From an uncultured Porphyromonadaceae bacterium (GTDB taxonomy: Bacteria; Bacteroidota; Bacteroidia; Bacteroidales; Muribaculaceae), in the NCBI GenBank assembly GCA_947177575.1, contig CAMWVA010000002.1, positions 1 through 64,000 on the forward strand: 64,000 nt of DNA. Direction: 5' to 3'. The translations under genes and the position numbers were made by a program. The stretch's first letter is position 1. The number at the start of each line of letters is the position of its first letter. This document shows positions 24,780 to 34,321 of this stretch, piece by piece. Below the pieces are notes generated by a model that did no database searches, was not told the origin of the DNA, and saw only the letters and a program-made list of their open reading frames with translations.

Positions 24780-27098
24780 ATGAAACAATTTTTACTCACC
24801 CTCGCAGCGGCAGCAACAGGACTGGCTTGTATGGCCTCCCCTGCCCCGAACGGCCCGCAGCACGTCAAATCCTACAATTGGGAATCAACCGACACTATTT
24901 CCTATTTCGTAGCAGCCCAGAGTTTCGTCAGCGGAACCTCCTTTAACATAGATGGAGGCGATTACAAGACCTACGAATTAGGTGTGGTGCATCAGGGAAA
25001 CAAAGTGGTGTTCACAAACCTTTTCAACCTTGTTGATACAGGTAGCTATGACTCTGCATACGACACCCCGATAGAAGGCGTATACAACGAATCCGACGGT
25101 ACGATTACATTTGATGCAAATGTGATATACACTAAGGTCGGTAACAGTTATGATACCTCTCTCTTTACTGTAAGTGAATTCAACGAGAATGGCTCCTATC
25201 TGCCCGAGAACGAGTTAAGCCAGCTGGTTTTTCACGTTACTCCGGATTTTAAGACCATCACTAACACTACTCCTTTCGGTCTGGTTTATGCATACGGTCT
25301 GCCTGAACGCTACAAAGCTTTCTGTGCTACTGTCATGGACCCCGAGTCTGACGGCCAGGTAATAAAGCTGAATGAAAGTGTAAAACTTCCTGCTTGCTAT
25401 GTAGGCAATAGATCAGAGAAAAACGTCACTATCTTCAATGCCGGTGCTAAAGAAGCTGAATATGTGATTGGCTTAACACAGGAAGGTGACGAATTTTCTG
25501 CCAAGCTTGCAAGCGGAACATTGAAGCCTTGGGGAAAGAAAGAATTGACTTTCCGCTTCAAACCCACCGAAGCCGGAGAATTTGAGGCTATTGCCACAAT
25601 TGAGACTGAGAATGGTAATCTTCAGATTGGCCTCGAAGCTGAAGCGTTAGCTAATCCTTCCTATTCTGAAGCTGTGAAGGCAGGTGATTTCTCTTTCGAA
25701 ACCGCTATTGATTACCCTGGTGTTATTGCTGACTTTGAGCATTCTCTTTCTGACGGTGGCACAGAAACAGTTAAGGCTATCCGTCTCGCTACTGGTGGTG
25801 CTTATGGAAGTTCTACTTTAAAGATAGCCTTCAATGTGCCCGAAGGAAAACAAGGTCATCTCTCTTATAAGGGCTATCTTGACAATCCCACCAACGCTAT
25901 CTATTCTGTAAACTTATTCATAGGTATAGATCAGGAAACCGGTTTACCGGCACCTGCCTACATGCTGTCAAGTGATTTTGAGGATAAATACACCGAACTT
26001 GACTTCGCTCCCGGTGATCATTATATATATATTAATCACATGGACGGATATTCGAAAAGCAGTGAGGTAGCAACCTATATCTGGGATCTTGAGCTGAATA
26101 TCAGCGATCCCGGTAACGGTGAACCTGAGGTAACCACTCCCGAACTTTTCATGGGCTTCGGTATTGCCGGAAAGGCTGAGAAAATAGGCACTATAGGTGT
26201 ACGAAATCACAGTGCCGAAGAAATGACAATCCTGAGTGTAACAAGCGACAACGATGAGTTTACCGCTACAGCTCCTTCTAAAAAAGCCGGTCTGCTCGAG
26301 ACTATAAATATTCCGGTGGAATATATCAGTGCAGAACCCGGAGAACGTGTTGCCAACCTGACTATAGAGACTAATCTCGGTACCGTGACTGCCAAGGCTG
26401 TGGCTAAGGTGTGCGAAGAGCCTGATTATTCAACCCTCGTATCTGAAGGTAAGGAATACATAACATTTGGTGTTGACGAAGACTATCCTTTTGTATTGGA
26501 AGACGGAAAAGCCTACAACATCACTTCCAAACATCCGGATGCATGGGAGACAAACTCTTCACTGCCTTTTGAAATCACAATTCCTGAAGGAATGGTAGGA
26601 CGCCTTGAATATTCCGGCCATGCATGGGGAACTCCTGCCGGCAATTACGGAACAGATCCACTCTGGGACTTCGGTTGTATCGAAATTATGCTTGCTAAGA
26701 AGGTACTCAACAGCGATGCTTTTATGGCCTGCTGGTATGATAATGACGTTGATATCTACTCTGATTACTGGAGAGAGCAGAGAGACCCTGGCGATGAGTT
26801 ATTCTCAGATCTCCAACAGAATCTTCCTGAAGGAACCAACGTCGGTATGTTCCGTTATTATCAAGGTGGTAACATGACATGGTATGGCGAAGACCGTATC
26901 GAAATTACCGATATTAAGGTAATCGTAGAAGACCCCTCAGCTCCCGGTTCTGTAGAAGGTATCATTGACATCAACAACTGTACTTTCGAATACTTCGACC
27001 TTCAGGGACGTCGTCTCGAAGCTCCGGTTAAGGGTATCAACATTGTCCGTATTTCAGATGTACATGGCAATGTAGTAACCAAAAAGGTAATCCGTTAA
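24780..27098 (+). CDS. Secreted beta-rich surface protein with choice-of-anchor D-like modules
   Basis: The protein has 772 residues with a signal peptide (FLLTLAAAATGLACMASP). It contains two similar modules in which segments such as RSEKNVTIFNAGAKEAEYVI and KIGTIGVRNHSAEEMTILSV resemble ASH/choice-of-anchor D folds, alternating with other beta domains. The C-terminal tail is YFDLQGRRLEAPVKGINIVR, then a basic end, the short sorting-like type. Function is unknown. It is probably the first target of the upstream regulator and leads a three-gene group of exported proteins. Confidence 0.72.
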   Translation: MKQFLLTLAAAATGLACMASPAPNGPQHVKSYNWESTDTISYFVAAQSFVSGTSFNIDGGDYKTYELGVVHQGNKVVFTNLFNLVDTGSYDSAYDTPIEGVYNESDGTITFDANVIYTKVGNSYDTSLFTVSEFNENGSYLPENELSQLVFHVTPDFKTITNTTPFGLVYAYGLPERYKAFCATVMDPESDGQVIKLNESVKLPACYVGNRSEKNVTIFNAGAKEAEYVIGLTQEGDEFSAKLASGTLKPWGKKELTFRFKPTEAGEFEAIATIETENGNLQIGLEAEALANPSYSEAVKAGDFSFETAIDYPGVIADFEHSLSDGGTETVKAIRLATGGAYGSSTLKIAFNVPEGKQGHLSYKGYLDNPTNAIYSVNLFIGIDQETGLPAPAYMLSSDFEDKYTELDFAPGDHYIYINHMDGYSKSSEVATYIWDLELNISDPGNGEPEVTTPELFMGFGIAGKAEKIGTIGVRNHSAEEMTILSVTSDNDEFTATAPSKKAGLLETINIPVEYISAEPGERVANLTIETNLGTVTAKAVAKVCEEPDYSTLVSEGKEYITFGVDEDYPFVLEDGKAYNITSKHPDAWETNSSLPFEITIPEGMVGRLEYSGHAWGTPAGNYGTDPLWDFGCIEIMLAKKVLNSDAFMACWYDNDVDIYSDYWREQRDPGDELFSDLQQNLPEGTNVGMFRYYQGGNMTWYGEDRIEITDIKVIVEDPSAPGSVEGIIDINNCTFEYFDLQGRRLEAPVKGINIVRISDVHGNVVTKKVIR

Positions 27099-27155
27099 AA
27101 TCTGACTCTTCAGAACAAAAAGAATTGAAGACTTCTATAATGTGTTAAACACACC

Positions 27156-28961
27156 ATGAAAAGAAATCTTATTCTCTTGATAATGGCATTGGTAGCTCTG
27201 AATTGGGCTGCCAATGCCCAACTTACAAGCCACACTCTCGGCTTCTGTGACGGACAGGTAAAGACAAGTGCAACCGATGGATTCTCTATCTCGGATGCCG
27301 ATCAGGATGTAAGCGCCGCTATCTTTATTCCCGCTTCTACAGCCAAAGTATATGCAGGTTGTGAGATTGCGCAGATTAATGCAGGTCTTGCCTCTACTCT
27401 CAATGTAGAAACTCTGGCGGTATGGATTCGTACTTCGCTCGATGGTGAAGACCTTGTCAGCGCCTCGCTGTCAAAGACAACCGAGCCCGCCATACAGAAA
27501 GGTTGGAATACCTTCTCTCTTCCTACCCCATATATCATCCCTGCTGACACCGAAGGCTTCTACATCGGTCTCACTTTCCACCAGAAAGGAAATTCAGTTG
27601 GCCTTTCTGTGGTACAGGGACTTCCTTTTGTAGACAATTCTTTGTGGGTGAAACTTGGTAACGATGCCGAGTGGACTGACCGCTCTGAAGAGGGCGTCCT
27701 TCCGATTGAAGCTATGGTGACCGGAGAGAATCTGCCTAAAGTAAACTTAGCGCTTACCGGTCTACACGTACAGCCTTCCGTTTCAGTCTCAAATGGTGAG
27801 ATTTCCGGCTCATTAACCGTAACAAACCGAGCTGAAGCTGTTAGCGGATTTGATATTGTATGCTCTATTGATAACCGTGAGGATATACAGACAAAACATA
27901 TTGATATTACTTTGGACTACAAGGAATCAAAGGAAATACCGTTTTCATTTGTTTTTGAGGGTCTGACTGAAGGCGAACATGTTTTCAATGTATTACTCGC
28001 AGGCATCAATGAGGGTGAAGATGTCAATATTGATGACAATATGATGTCGGCTACATTCTCTGCCGTGTCGCTGTTCTACCCACGTAATGTAGTGGTCGAG
28101 GAATTCACTACCGAGATGTGCGTCAATTGTCCGCGTGTAGCCGGATATATGCACGAGATGCTTGAAACCGCCGGCGCTGACGGACGTGTCATAGCTATCT
28201 GTCACCATTCCGGATTTGGTACTGACTGGCTCACAATTCCCGCCGACGTGACATATTTGGGACTTTACGGTAATGTAAGTCCGTTTGCACCTGCAATATT
28301 CGTAGACCGCTTCACAGCTGATTATCTGCCTGGATACAACAACGATTCTTCTGTGATGCTTCCGGAGTCAGCCGAAGAGTTAGCTCAGGCTGTAAATACC
28401 CGTAAGGAAGTTCCGGCATATATATATCTGGATTTAGAGGTGGAACTTACAGACGGCAATGCTCATGTGAAAGTGACAGGCGAACGCGCCACAGAAATTT
28501 TTACAAATAATCAGCCGCGTATTGTAGTCGGTCTCTTGGAAGATAACATTCCAGCTTTGCATCAAGCCGGTGTTGAAGAGGGTGAGACCTATATACAGCA
28601 GCACGTGAACCGGGTTTATAATTCTATCTGGGGTGAATATCTCGATTTCGATGACAATACCTATAGCTACGAGTGTGATCTCGAAGTCAAATCAGGATAT
28701 GTCAAGGAAAACCTCAGCGTAGTAGCTTATATATGGGATTATGATCCGGCGGATGCCGACAAATGCGAGATTGCTAATGCAAATGTCATATATTATCCCG
28801 ATATGACCGACAATACATCAGCCGTTGATTTTATCAATGCCGATGCTGAAGGTCAGACAAGCTATTTCTCAATCGACGGACTTCCGCTTACCGCTCCGGC
28901 CAAGAAGGGCATAACGATTGTGAGAAAAGCTGACGGAACAACCTCGAAGATTATCCGTTAA
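27156..28961 (+). CDS. Omp28-related secreted protein (CVNC)
   Basis: The protein has 601 residues with a signal peptide (LILLIMALVALNWAANAQ). The N-terminal half is beta-rich and similar in layout to the 20885 protein. The Omp28/thioredoxin-like region starts near residue 312 with EEFTTEMCVNCPRVAGYM. The tail is FSIDGLPLTAPAKKGITIVR plus a basic end. It is the third Omp28-like protein in the window. It lies 57 nt after the preceding gene and is probably co-transcribed. Confidence 0.82.
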   Translation: MKRNLILLIMALVALNWAANAQLTSHTLGFCDGQVKTSATDGFSISDADQDVSAAIFIPASTAKVYAGCEIAQINAGLASTLNVETLAVWIRTSLDGEDLVSASLSKTTEPAIQKGWNTFSLPTPYIIPADTEGFYIGLTFHQKGNSVGLSVVQGLPFVDNSLWVKLGNDAEWTDRSEEGVLPIEAMVTGENLPKVNLALTGLHVQPSVSVSNGEISGSLTVTNRAEAVSGFDIVCSIDNREDIQTKHIDITLDYKESKEIPFSFVFEGLTEGEHVFNVLLAGINEGEDVNIDDNMMSATFSAVSLFYPRNVVVEEFTTEMCVNCPRVAGYMHEMLETAGADGRVIAICHHSGFGTDWLTIPADVTYLGLYGNVSPFAPAIFVDRFTADYLPGYNNDSSVMLPESAEELAQAVNTRKEVPAYIYLDLEVELTDGNAHVKVTGERATEIFTNNQPRIVVGLLEDNIPALHQAGVEEGETYIQQHVNRVYNSIWGEYLDFDDNTYSYECDLEVKSGYVKENLSVVAYIWDYDPADADKCEIANANVIYYPDMTDNTSAVDFINADAEGQTSYFSIDGLPLTAPAKKGITIVRKADGTTSKIIR

Positions 28962-29053
28962 TCTGACTTTGTTCCAAGGTTTTCCCTGATCAGGATAGCC
29001 TTTAATGATTGTCTCAAATTCATTACAATACTTAACTAATTAAAACAATAGTC

Positions 29054-30394
29054 ATGAAAACAAACCATATCCTCTCAATGGCACTTTGCACGGCTCTGAG
29101 TTTTGCGTTTAACGCGAATGCTCAGGATACTACTCCCGGCACTACTGACCCTACCATCGAGAACTGTTTCTCATTCACTCCGGCACCCGGCGTGCTTGAC
29201 TATGAAACTATGCAACGTGGTCTTACATACCTGACCATCTCTCCCAACAGCGATGTGATACCTTCTGTCAATGAGGCCTGTACCGAAAACATAGAGTTTA
29301 CTCTTAACGGTGAAACATTGGTTAATATCGCACCGGAATACCTTGTATTCAGCTATATAGACTTCCACGGTGGATTCTGGACCGGATCTTTAATACTCAA
29401 CCCGGAAAACCAGCTTCCATTGGAGACATTTCAACAGGCAGGTACATACGAGATAAAGTTCCCGGCAGACCTTATCCAAGTAAATGAAGTAAACACACCG
29501 GCATATACGCTCACCTACACATATTCCGAGCCTGTTGAAGGTGATGTGGACTTTGAGTCTGCTCTCGCCAATGCCGACGGTGATACCTTCTACAGCATGT
29601 ACATCAAGATGACGAATCCTGACCTTGCAGTCTCGATAACCAATGACTTCAAGTGTGAGATGTTCTATAACGGTGAATTGGAGTATACATTCGATAGCTC
29701 ACAGGTATCGGCTTATAGTAATACGTTCACTATCAATATCCCAAGTGAGGTTGTCGAGGCAGCAAAACCGGGCGAATACACATTCAATGTATTCCCGGGC
29801 AGTCTCAAAGCAGTCGACAAAGTCAACAACGTATATGGCTTCAACACTACCGAGCTTTCTTATACCTACACACTTATCGCCGCTCCCGCAGTTGTAGCTA
29901 TGGATCCGGAAAACGGGTCAACTGTTGAGGAACTCAGCAAGATTACACTCACCTTCAACCGTCTGATGAGCGAGGCTGAACCCTACGACTCGTCTATTAA
30001 ACTTCAGGTAATGCAGAATGACGAGCCTCTTGATGAATATGAAGTGGAACTCATGACCTTGGACGATGCCTTCGAAGGTGAAAAAGTGCTGATTGTCATA
30101 GAGCCTGCCATTACAACTGATGGTGAATATTCTATCGCCAATATCGCAAGTTTTGTATGCTTTAAACTTCATGCCGATGATGCATGGCCCAACTATTGGT
30201 ACTATGGTCCGATAGAATGTTCATTTAAGGTTGACAGCAGTGTAGGAGCTGAAATGGTTAGCTCTGATAATGAACTCGTTGATGTATACAATCTGCAGGG
30301 AATGTCCATTTTCAAGAATGTCAGCCGTGAGACTCTCCGCACTCTTCCTGAAGGAATATATGTAGTTAACGGCCGTAAGATGTACGTGAAATAA
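29054..30394 (+). CDS. Secreted protein with Ig-like (SbsA/Big_5-like) domain and sorting tail
   Basis: The protein has 446 residues with a signal peptide (MALCTALSFAFNANAQ). Three beta-sandwich modules can be drawn; the third begins VVAMDPENGSTVEELSKITL followed by FNRLMSEAE, the phrasing of bacterial Ig-like Big_5/SbsA domains. The tail (VYNLQGMSIFKNV, LPEGIYVVNGRKMYVK) is the longer type IX-like sorting form. No enzyme motif is seen. It closes the 24780-30394 group and is followed by a terminator. Confidence 0.7.
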   Translation: MKTNHILSMALCTALSFAFNANAQDTTPGTTDPTIENCFSFTPAPGVLDYETMQRGLTYLTISPNSDVIPSVNEACTENIEFTLNGETLVNIAPEYLVFSYIDFHGGFWTGSLILNPENQLPLETFQQAGTYEIKFPADLIQVNEVNTPAYTLTYTYSEPVEGDVDFESALANADGDTFYSMYIKMTNPDLAVSITNDFKCEMFYNGELEYTFDSSQVSAYSNTFTINIPSEVVEAAKPGEYTFNVFPGSLKAVDKVNNVYGFNTTELSYTYTLIAAPAVVAMDPENGSTVEELSKITLTFNRLMSEAEPYDSSIKLQVMQNDEPLDEYEVELMTLDDAFEGEKVLIVIEPAITTDGEYSIANIASFVCFKLHADDAWPNYWYYGPIECSFKVDSSVGAEMVSSDNELVDVYNLQGMSIFKNVSRETLRTLPEGIYVVNGRKMYVK

Positions 30395-30473
30395 TATCTA
30401 CGCCCTAAGATAGTACACATATATAATCTGTAGATTGAACCTTAATTCACACCATTTTTTAATATGTATCGTA

Positions 30474-30515
30474 TGTGCTGCTTGGCGAGATTCTTTCGCC
30501 AGGCAGTACATTTTT
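30474..30515 (+). terminator. Rho-independent terminator of the surface-protein group
   Basis: TGTGCTGCTTGGCGA (30474-30488) pairs with TCGCCAGGCAGTACA (30496-30510) with two wobble-type positions and a 7-nt loop, then TTTTT. Confidence 0.8.
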
Positions 30516-30535
30516 AGTATGATATGCCCGTCATA

Positions 30536-30578
30536 CAAAATGCAGGATTATCGCACAGTGCGATAATCCTGCATTTTG
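30536..30578 (-). terminator. 43-nt perfect palindromic terminator of the asparaginase operon
   Basis: CAAAATGCAGGATTATCGCA and onward (30536-30556) is mirrored perfectly in 30558-30578 around a single A. It lies 24 nt beyond the asparaginase stop codon. AT-rich ends give U-runs on both strands, so it can act both ways between convergent operons. Confidence 0.85.
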
Positions 30579-30602
30579 TTATTGCGTTTTATATAATCTG
30601 TT

Positions 30603-31637
30603 TTAGTCCGATAATTCTCCGACTATTGAGGTCTGAAGATAATCGGTAATCTGTTCCTTAGTATAACCGCTGCCTATAAGATACATAAGTTTTGTAACGG
30701 CTGCTTCCACCGTAATGTCATAGCCTGAAATCACACCGGCCTTGGTCAGCATATCACCGGTATAATATCGCTTTGACTCAGCACCACCGTTAAGACACTG
30801 GGTGACATTATATATTATCAGTCCGTTCTTCACAGCGTCTGAAATAGCGTTGAGGAACCACTGTTCGGTAGGTGCGTTACCGGCACCGAAGGTACGAAGC
30901 ACTACAGCTTTGATACCCTTAGTTGCAAGCTGGGCTTTGACAACATCTTCCGTTATGCCCGGATAGAGCCACATAACGAGGATATTCGGGTCCATGTTGT
31001 AGAAAGGCTCAAGCGGAAGCTTCGTATCGTGGCGAAGCAAATAAGGTTCGTTGTAGACGATATGAAGGTCGATAGCTCCGAGTGAAGGATAGTTGAAGCT
31101 GTGAAAAGCCTCGAAACCGGTTGAAGTGAACTTTGTAGAGCGACAACCTCTGATAATGTAATCCTGGAACGAAATCACAACTTCCTGTATAATCGGGTCT
31201 CCGTTCTCATCTTTTGCTCCTGCGACTTCTACGGCCGATATAAGATTTTCGGTACCATCCTCGCGTACTGCACCGATAGGCAGCTGTGAACCTGTGATGA
31301 CTACCGGCTTGCGCAGATTTCTCAACATGAAGGCCAAAGCAGAGGCTGTGTAAGCCATAGTATCCGTGCCGTGAAGTACGACAAAACCGTCAAACTCCTC
31401 ATAACGGTCTGCTATATCCTTGACAATCATATTCCAATAGGTAGGATTCATGTTAGATGAATCAATAGGCTGCGGAAACTGAACACTCTCTATCTCATAT
31501 CCGAGTTTGCTAATTTTAGGCACATTATCCATCAGATGTGAGAAGTCAAAAGGCTGGAGACCATCAGGTGTTTCGACCATACCGATCGTACCGCCTGTAT
31601 AGATTATAAGAATTCTTGTTTTTTTCTGGTTTTCCAT
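30603..31637 (-). CDS. ansA: Type I L-asparaginase
   Basis: The protein has 344 residues without a signal peptide, so it is cytosolic. The first catalytic motif YTGGTIGM lies near residues 13-20 and the second, LHGTDTMAYTASALAFML, near 88-105, followed by ITGSQLPIG and LRTFGAGNAP. These are the family's two Thr sites and structural loops. It hydrolyses L-asparagine to aspartate and ammonia. It is the last gene of a glutaminase-MFS-asparaginase operon, 54 nt after the transporter, so the unit appears devoted to amide amino acids. Confidence 0.95.
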   Translation of the reverse strand: MENQKKTRILIIYTGGTIGMVETPDGLQPFDFSHLMDNVPKISKLGYEIESVQFPQPIDSSNMNPTYWNMIVKDIADRYEEFDGFVVLHGTDTMAYTASALAFMLRNLRKPVVITGSQLPIGAVREDGTENLISAVEVAGAKDENGDPIIQEVVISFQDYIIRGCRSTKFTSTGFEAFHSFNYPSLGAIDLHIVYNEPYLLRHDTKLPLEPFYNMDPNILVMWLYPGITEDVVKAQLATKGIKAVVLRTFGAGNAPTEQWFLNAISDAVKNGLIIYNVTQCLNGGAESKRYYTGDMLTKAGVISGYDITVEAAVTKLMYLIGSGYTKEQITDYLQTSIVGELSD

Positions 31638-31691
31638 AATATTTAAATTGATATTGTAACACTCTTACAGTGTCAGTTTAATTCTTGGTTA

Positions 31692-32996
31692 TTACTCGTA
31701 ATACTGTTTGTGAATACCGAATACGAAATGATTTATTCTTATGATAACGAATACAAGCACGATTGCTACCATTACCGAAATCATTATGAACGGGAAGAGA
31801 TTGGTGTGCGAACCGGTAATCATCTCGAAGAAATTCACAATCACAGGTACCATTGAGATAGCTACATAATTTGCTACCTGTAGATAAGCGAGCGCAAGAG
31901 TTGATTTTGATTCCTTAACTACGATTTCTGTAGCCTTGGTATAGAATATCGGCTGTGCAAGACCGTTACCGAGACCTACTAAAGCTGCTGCTATAACATA
32001 GAGTGCCATAGAACGTGTGAACACGAACAGCAACAGACCACCAAGTATAAGGGCTGTGGCAAAGACGAATGTTCCCTTACGGAAAGCCTTCATTGTACCG
32101 GTAACGAACAGTCCGATTACGAACATAGCCAGATAGAAAATCGAGGTAACAGTCGAAACCTGTTCGGTCGACATGTGATACTCAGGCATCAGATTCGGCA
32201 GATAGTAGGCCGGAATCGAAGTGGCGAATACAAAGAAGAAGTAAGCTAAAAGAAGCCATATCGTACGTCCGATATAGAAACCGCCTTTTACAGTCTGACC
32301 TTTAGTAGAAAAACCGTCGGCATCAGCTACAGGTATTTCAAGAACAGGGCGCTTACCGGCCTTCTGAGAAGGGGCTAAATCAGCATTATCGCTATCTGCG
32401 GCAGGAGTAGAAGTCAGATCTGCAGCAGGTATCTTCTTCAGGAACGGTATCAGCAGAAGTGATACGAGCGGCAACAGATAAACAAGGAAGGGAAGATGCC
32501 AGCTCTTGGCAGCTAAAAAGCCTACCACGAATGTAGCGACCACAAGAGCTATGTTACCTATGGCAGAGATTATACCCATCTGCTTTGTACGGTACTTGCC
32601 GGTAAAGACATCGGCAATAAGACCTGTGGAGAAGGGAAGTATCAGACCGCAGCCCGCGCCAAGCAGACAGCTGAGCCAGATAAGAGCCGTAAGAGAACTG
32701 GAAGCCATCGAGAGAGCACCGGCAGCTATATATAGCACGGTACCTGCAACGATTACGGCGATTTTATGTTTTGTTTCCGAAAGTTTACCTGAAAGAAGCA
32801 CGAACGGAATAATCACGAGGTTTGGCAATACAGTCAGGAGCTGGATCTTGAAATCCGTGGCGTCGCTGAAAATGTGGCGCAGACTTCCCTCAATAGGGGT
32901 CACGGCAAGACCCGGCAGGTCTACGGCCAGCGAGAGCGACCATATCGCGAGGACAACCATCATCGAGATGGGGCCCTTTCCGGTTTTAACTTGCAT
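31692..32996 (-). CDS. MFS transporter in amide amino acid operon
   Basis: The protein has 434 residues with about 12 transmembrane segments in two halves joined by a hydrophilic loop at about 195-235 (DLTSTPAADSDNADLAPSQK). The first half contains GAGCGLILPFSTGLIADVF and FTGKYRTKQMGI, the MFS loop 2-3 region. It lies between glutaminase and asparaginase, so the cargo may be glutamine, asparagine, or their products; this is an inference from position only. Many gut Bacteroidetes carry GadC-type antiporters near glutaminase instead. Confidence 0.85.
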   Translation of the reverse strand: MQVKTGKGPISMMVVLAIWSLSLAVDLPGLAVTPIEGSLRHIFSDATDFKIQLLTVLPNLVIIPFVLLSGKLSETKHKIAVIVAGTVLYIAAGALSMASSSLTALIWLSCLLGAGCGLILPFSTGLIADVFTGKYRTKQMGIISAIGNIALVVATFVVGFLAAKSWHLPFLVYLLPLVSLLLIPFLKKIPAADLTSTPAADSDNADLAPSQKAGKRPVLEIPVADADGFSTKGQTVKGGFYIGRTIWLLLAYFFFVFATSIPAYYLPNLMPEYHMSTEQVSTVTSIFYLAMFVIGLFVTGTMKAFRKGTFVFATALILGGLLLFVFTRSMALYVIAAALVGLGNGLAQPIFYTKATEIVVKESKSTLALAYLQVANYVAISMVPVIVNFFEMITGSHTNLFPFIMISVMVAIVLVFVIIRINHFVFGIHKQYYE

Positions 32997-33062
32997 AATG
33001 TGTGTTTTTAATAATCAGATATTCTACAGTGCGGCATACTATACCGCTCGTTTACGGCGGAA

Positions 33063-34028
33063 TCAGTCTGTAATGGTAACTGTATCTCCGTTAAAGACTC
33101 CGAGTCCGAGTTTCTTCATAATTGTCTTTACGGCTGCCTGAGCCTTGACAGAATTACCGGCATCATCCAACGGTGGTGCGAAAGCGGCTACACCGAACAG
33201 ACCGGGCATTACGCCAAGCACTCCACCGCCTACACCGCTTTTGGCAGGTATGCCGGAAGTGTACATCCAGTCACCTGTATTCTGATAAAATCCGACTGAC
33301 GAAATAAGTGTTGTAATCTTTGGAGCAAGTTCCCGTGCGAAAACTTCCTGACGGGTAACAGGATTAGTACCGCCATTGGCGATTGTTGCGGCACATATAC
33401 CAAGCTGTGCTGCGGTAATACCCACGGAACACTGACGTGTATAGAGGTCCAGACTCATCGGTACGTCATCGTAAATACGGTTGTAGTTTTTCAGCAACCA
33501 TGCTATGGAACGGTTCTCAAAATTAGTATCTGATTCCGAACGGTACAGTTCGTCGATGACTTCGGCCCGGCTACCGCAGAGCGCTTCGAAGTTATTGATA
33601 ATATTCTCCCATTTTCCCCATGAGTCGCCATGAGGCTTGACCATAGAACAGGCTGTTATAGCTCCTGCGTTGACCAGCGGAGTAGAAGGATGATCGTTCT
33701 CCAGCAGAATAGCGAATATCGAGTTAAAAGGAAGTCCTGTGGCATCGGCACCTATCTGTTTCAATACCTCTTCGGCACCCCATTGCTTAAGAATAAGAAT
33801 AGCTGTCAGTACTTTTGACACGGATTCGATACCGAACTTGTATTCAGTATCACCTACACTTATAGTCGTACCGTCGAGTAGAGTCAGACTGATACCGAAA
33901 AGGTCGGGATTGACATTGGCCAGATAAGGTATGTAGTGAGCATTAACACCGCCCTTTATATTTTTACATTCCTCGTAGGCTTCCTGTACAGCTTTCTGTA
34001 TCTGAGCCTTAGTAAGCTTTATTTCCAT
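33063..34028 (-). CDS. glsA: Glutaminase A (serine-dependent)
   Basis: The protein has 321 residues, the usual length. The beta-lactamase-like SxxK motif is Ser69-Val-Ser-Lys72 in FGIESVSKVL. Further conserved parts are NAGAITACSMVK and AKSGVGGGVLGVMPG near the C-terminus. It converts glutamine to glutamate and ammonia in the cytosol; in several bacteria this supports acid resistance. It is the first gene of the operon (66 nt before the MFS gene). The 290 nt upstream (34029-34321) show no convincing consensus promoter. Confidence 0.95.
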   Translation of the reverse strand: MEIKLTKAQIQKAVQEAYEECKNIKGGVNAHYIPYLANVNPDLFGISLTLLDGTTISVGDTEYKFGIESVSKVLTAILILKQWGAEEVLKQIGADATGLPFNSIFAILLENDHPSTPLVNAGAITACSMVKPHGDSWGKWENIINNFEALCGSRAEVIDELYRSESDTNFENRSIAWLLKNYNRIYDDVPMSLDLYTRQCSVGITAAQLGICAATIANGGTNPVTRQEVFARELAPKITTLISSVGFYQNTGDWMYTSGIPAKSGVGGGVLGVMPGLFGVAAFAPPLDDAGNSVKAQAAVKTIMKKLGLGVFNGDTVTITD

Positions 34029-34233
34029 AAATTATGTGTTTTTATAGTATTAAAATCAGATATATTTATAGTACTTTACAGCAATAGGAAAAACATACCA
34101 GGAAACAAGTATTTGTCATTTAATATCGCCTGTATGTTTAGATATGCTCTATAAAATACTTACATTTATCTAACAATTAGCTTGAGTAATAGTTCATTTC
34201 ATCAATTAGCTACCTGTAGTATTACGGTAAAAA

Positions 34234-34262
34234 GAAAAACCTGTCTACACGACAGGTTTTTC
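34234..34262 (-). terminator. Bidirectional terminator between glsA and the vWA gene
   Basis: GAAAAACCTGTC (34234-34245) pairs perfectly with GACAGGTTTTTC (34251-34262) around TACAC. It lies 60 nt past the stop of the vWA gene on the minus strand. Confidence 0.85.
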
Positions 34263-34321
34263 AAAATAATCATGCTATGTGGTGATTAAATAGCTATTAA
34301 AAAAGTGTTCTAACGACAGTT

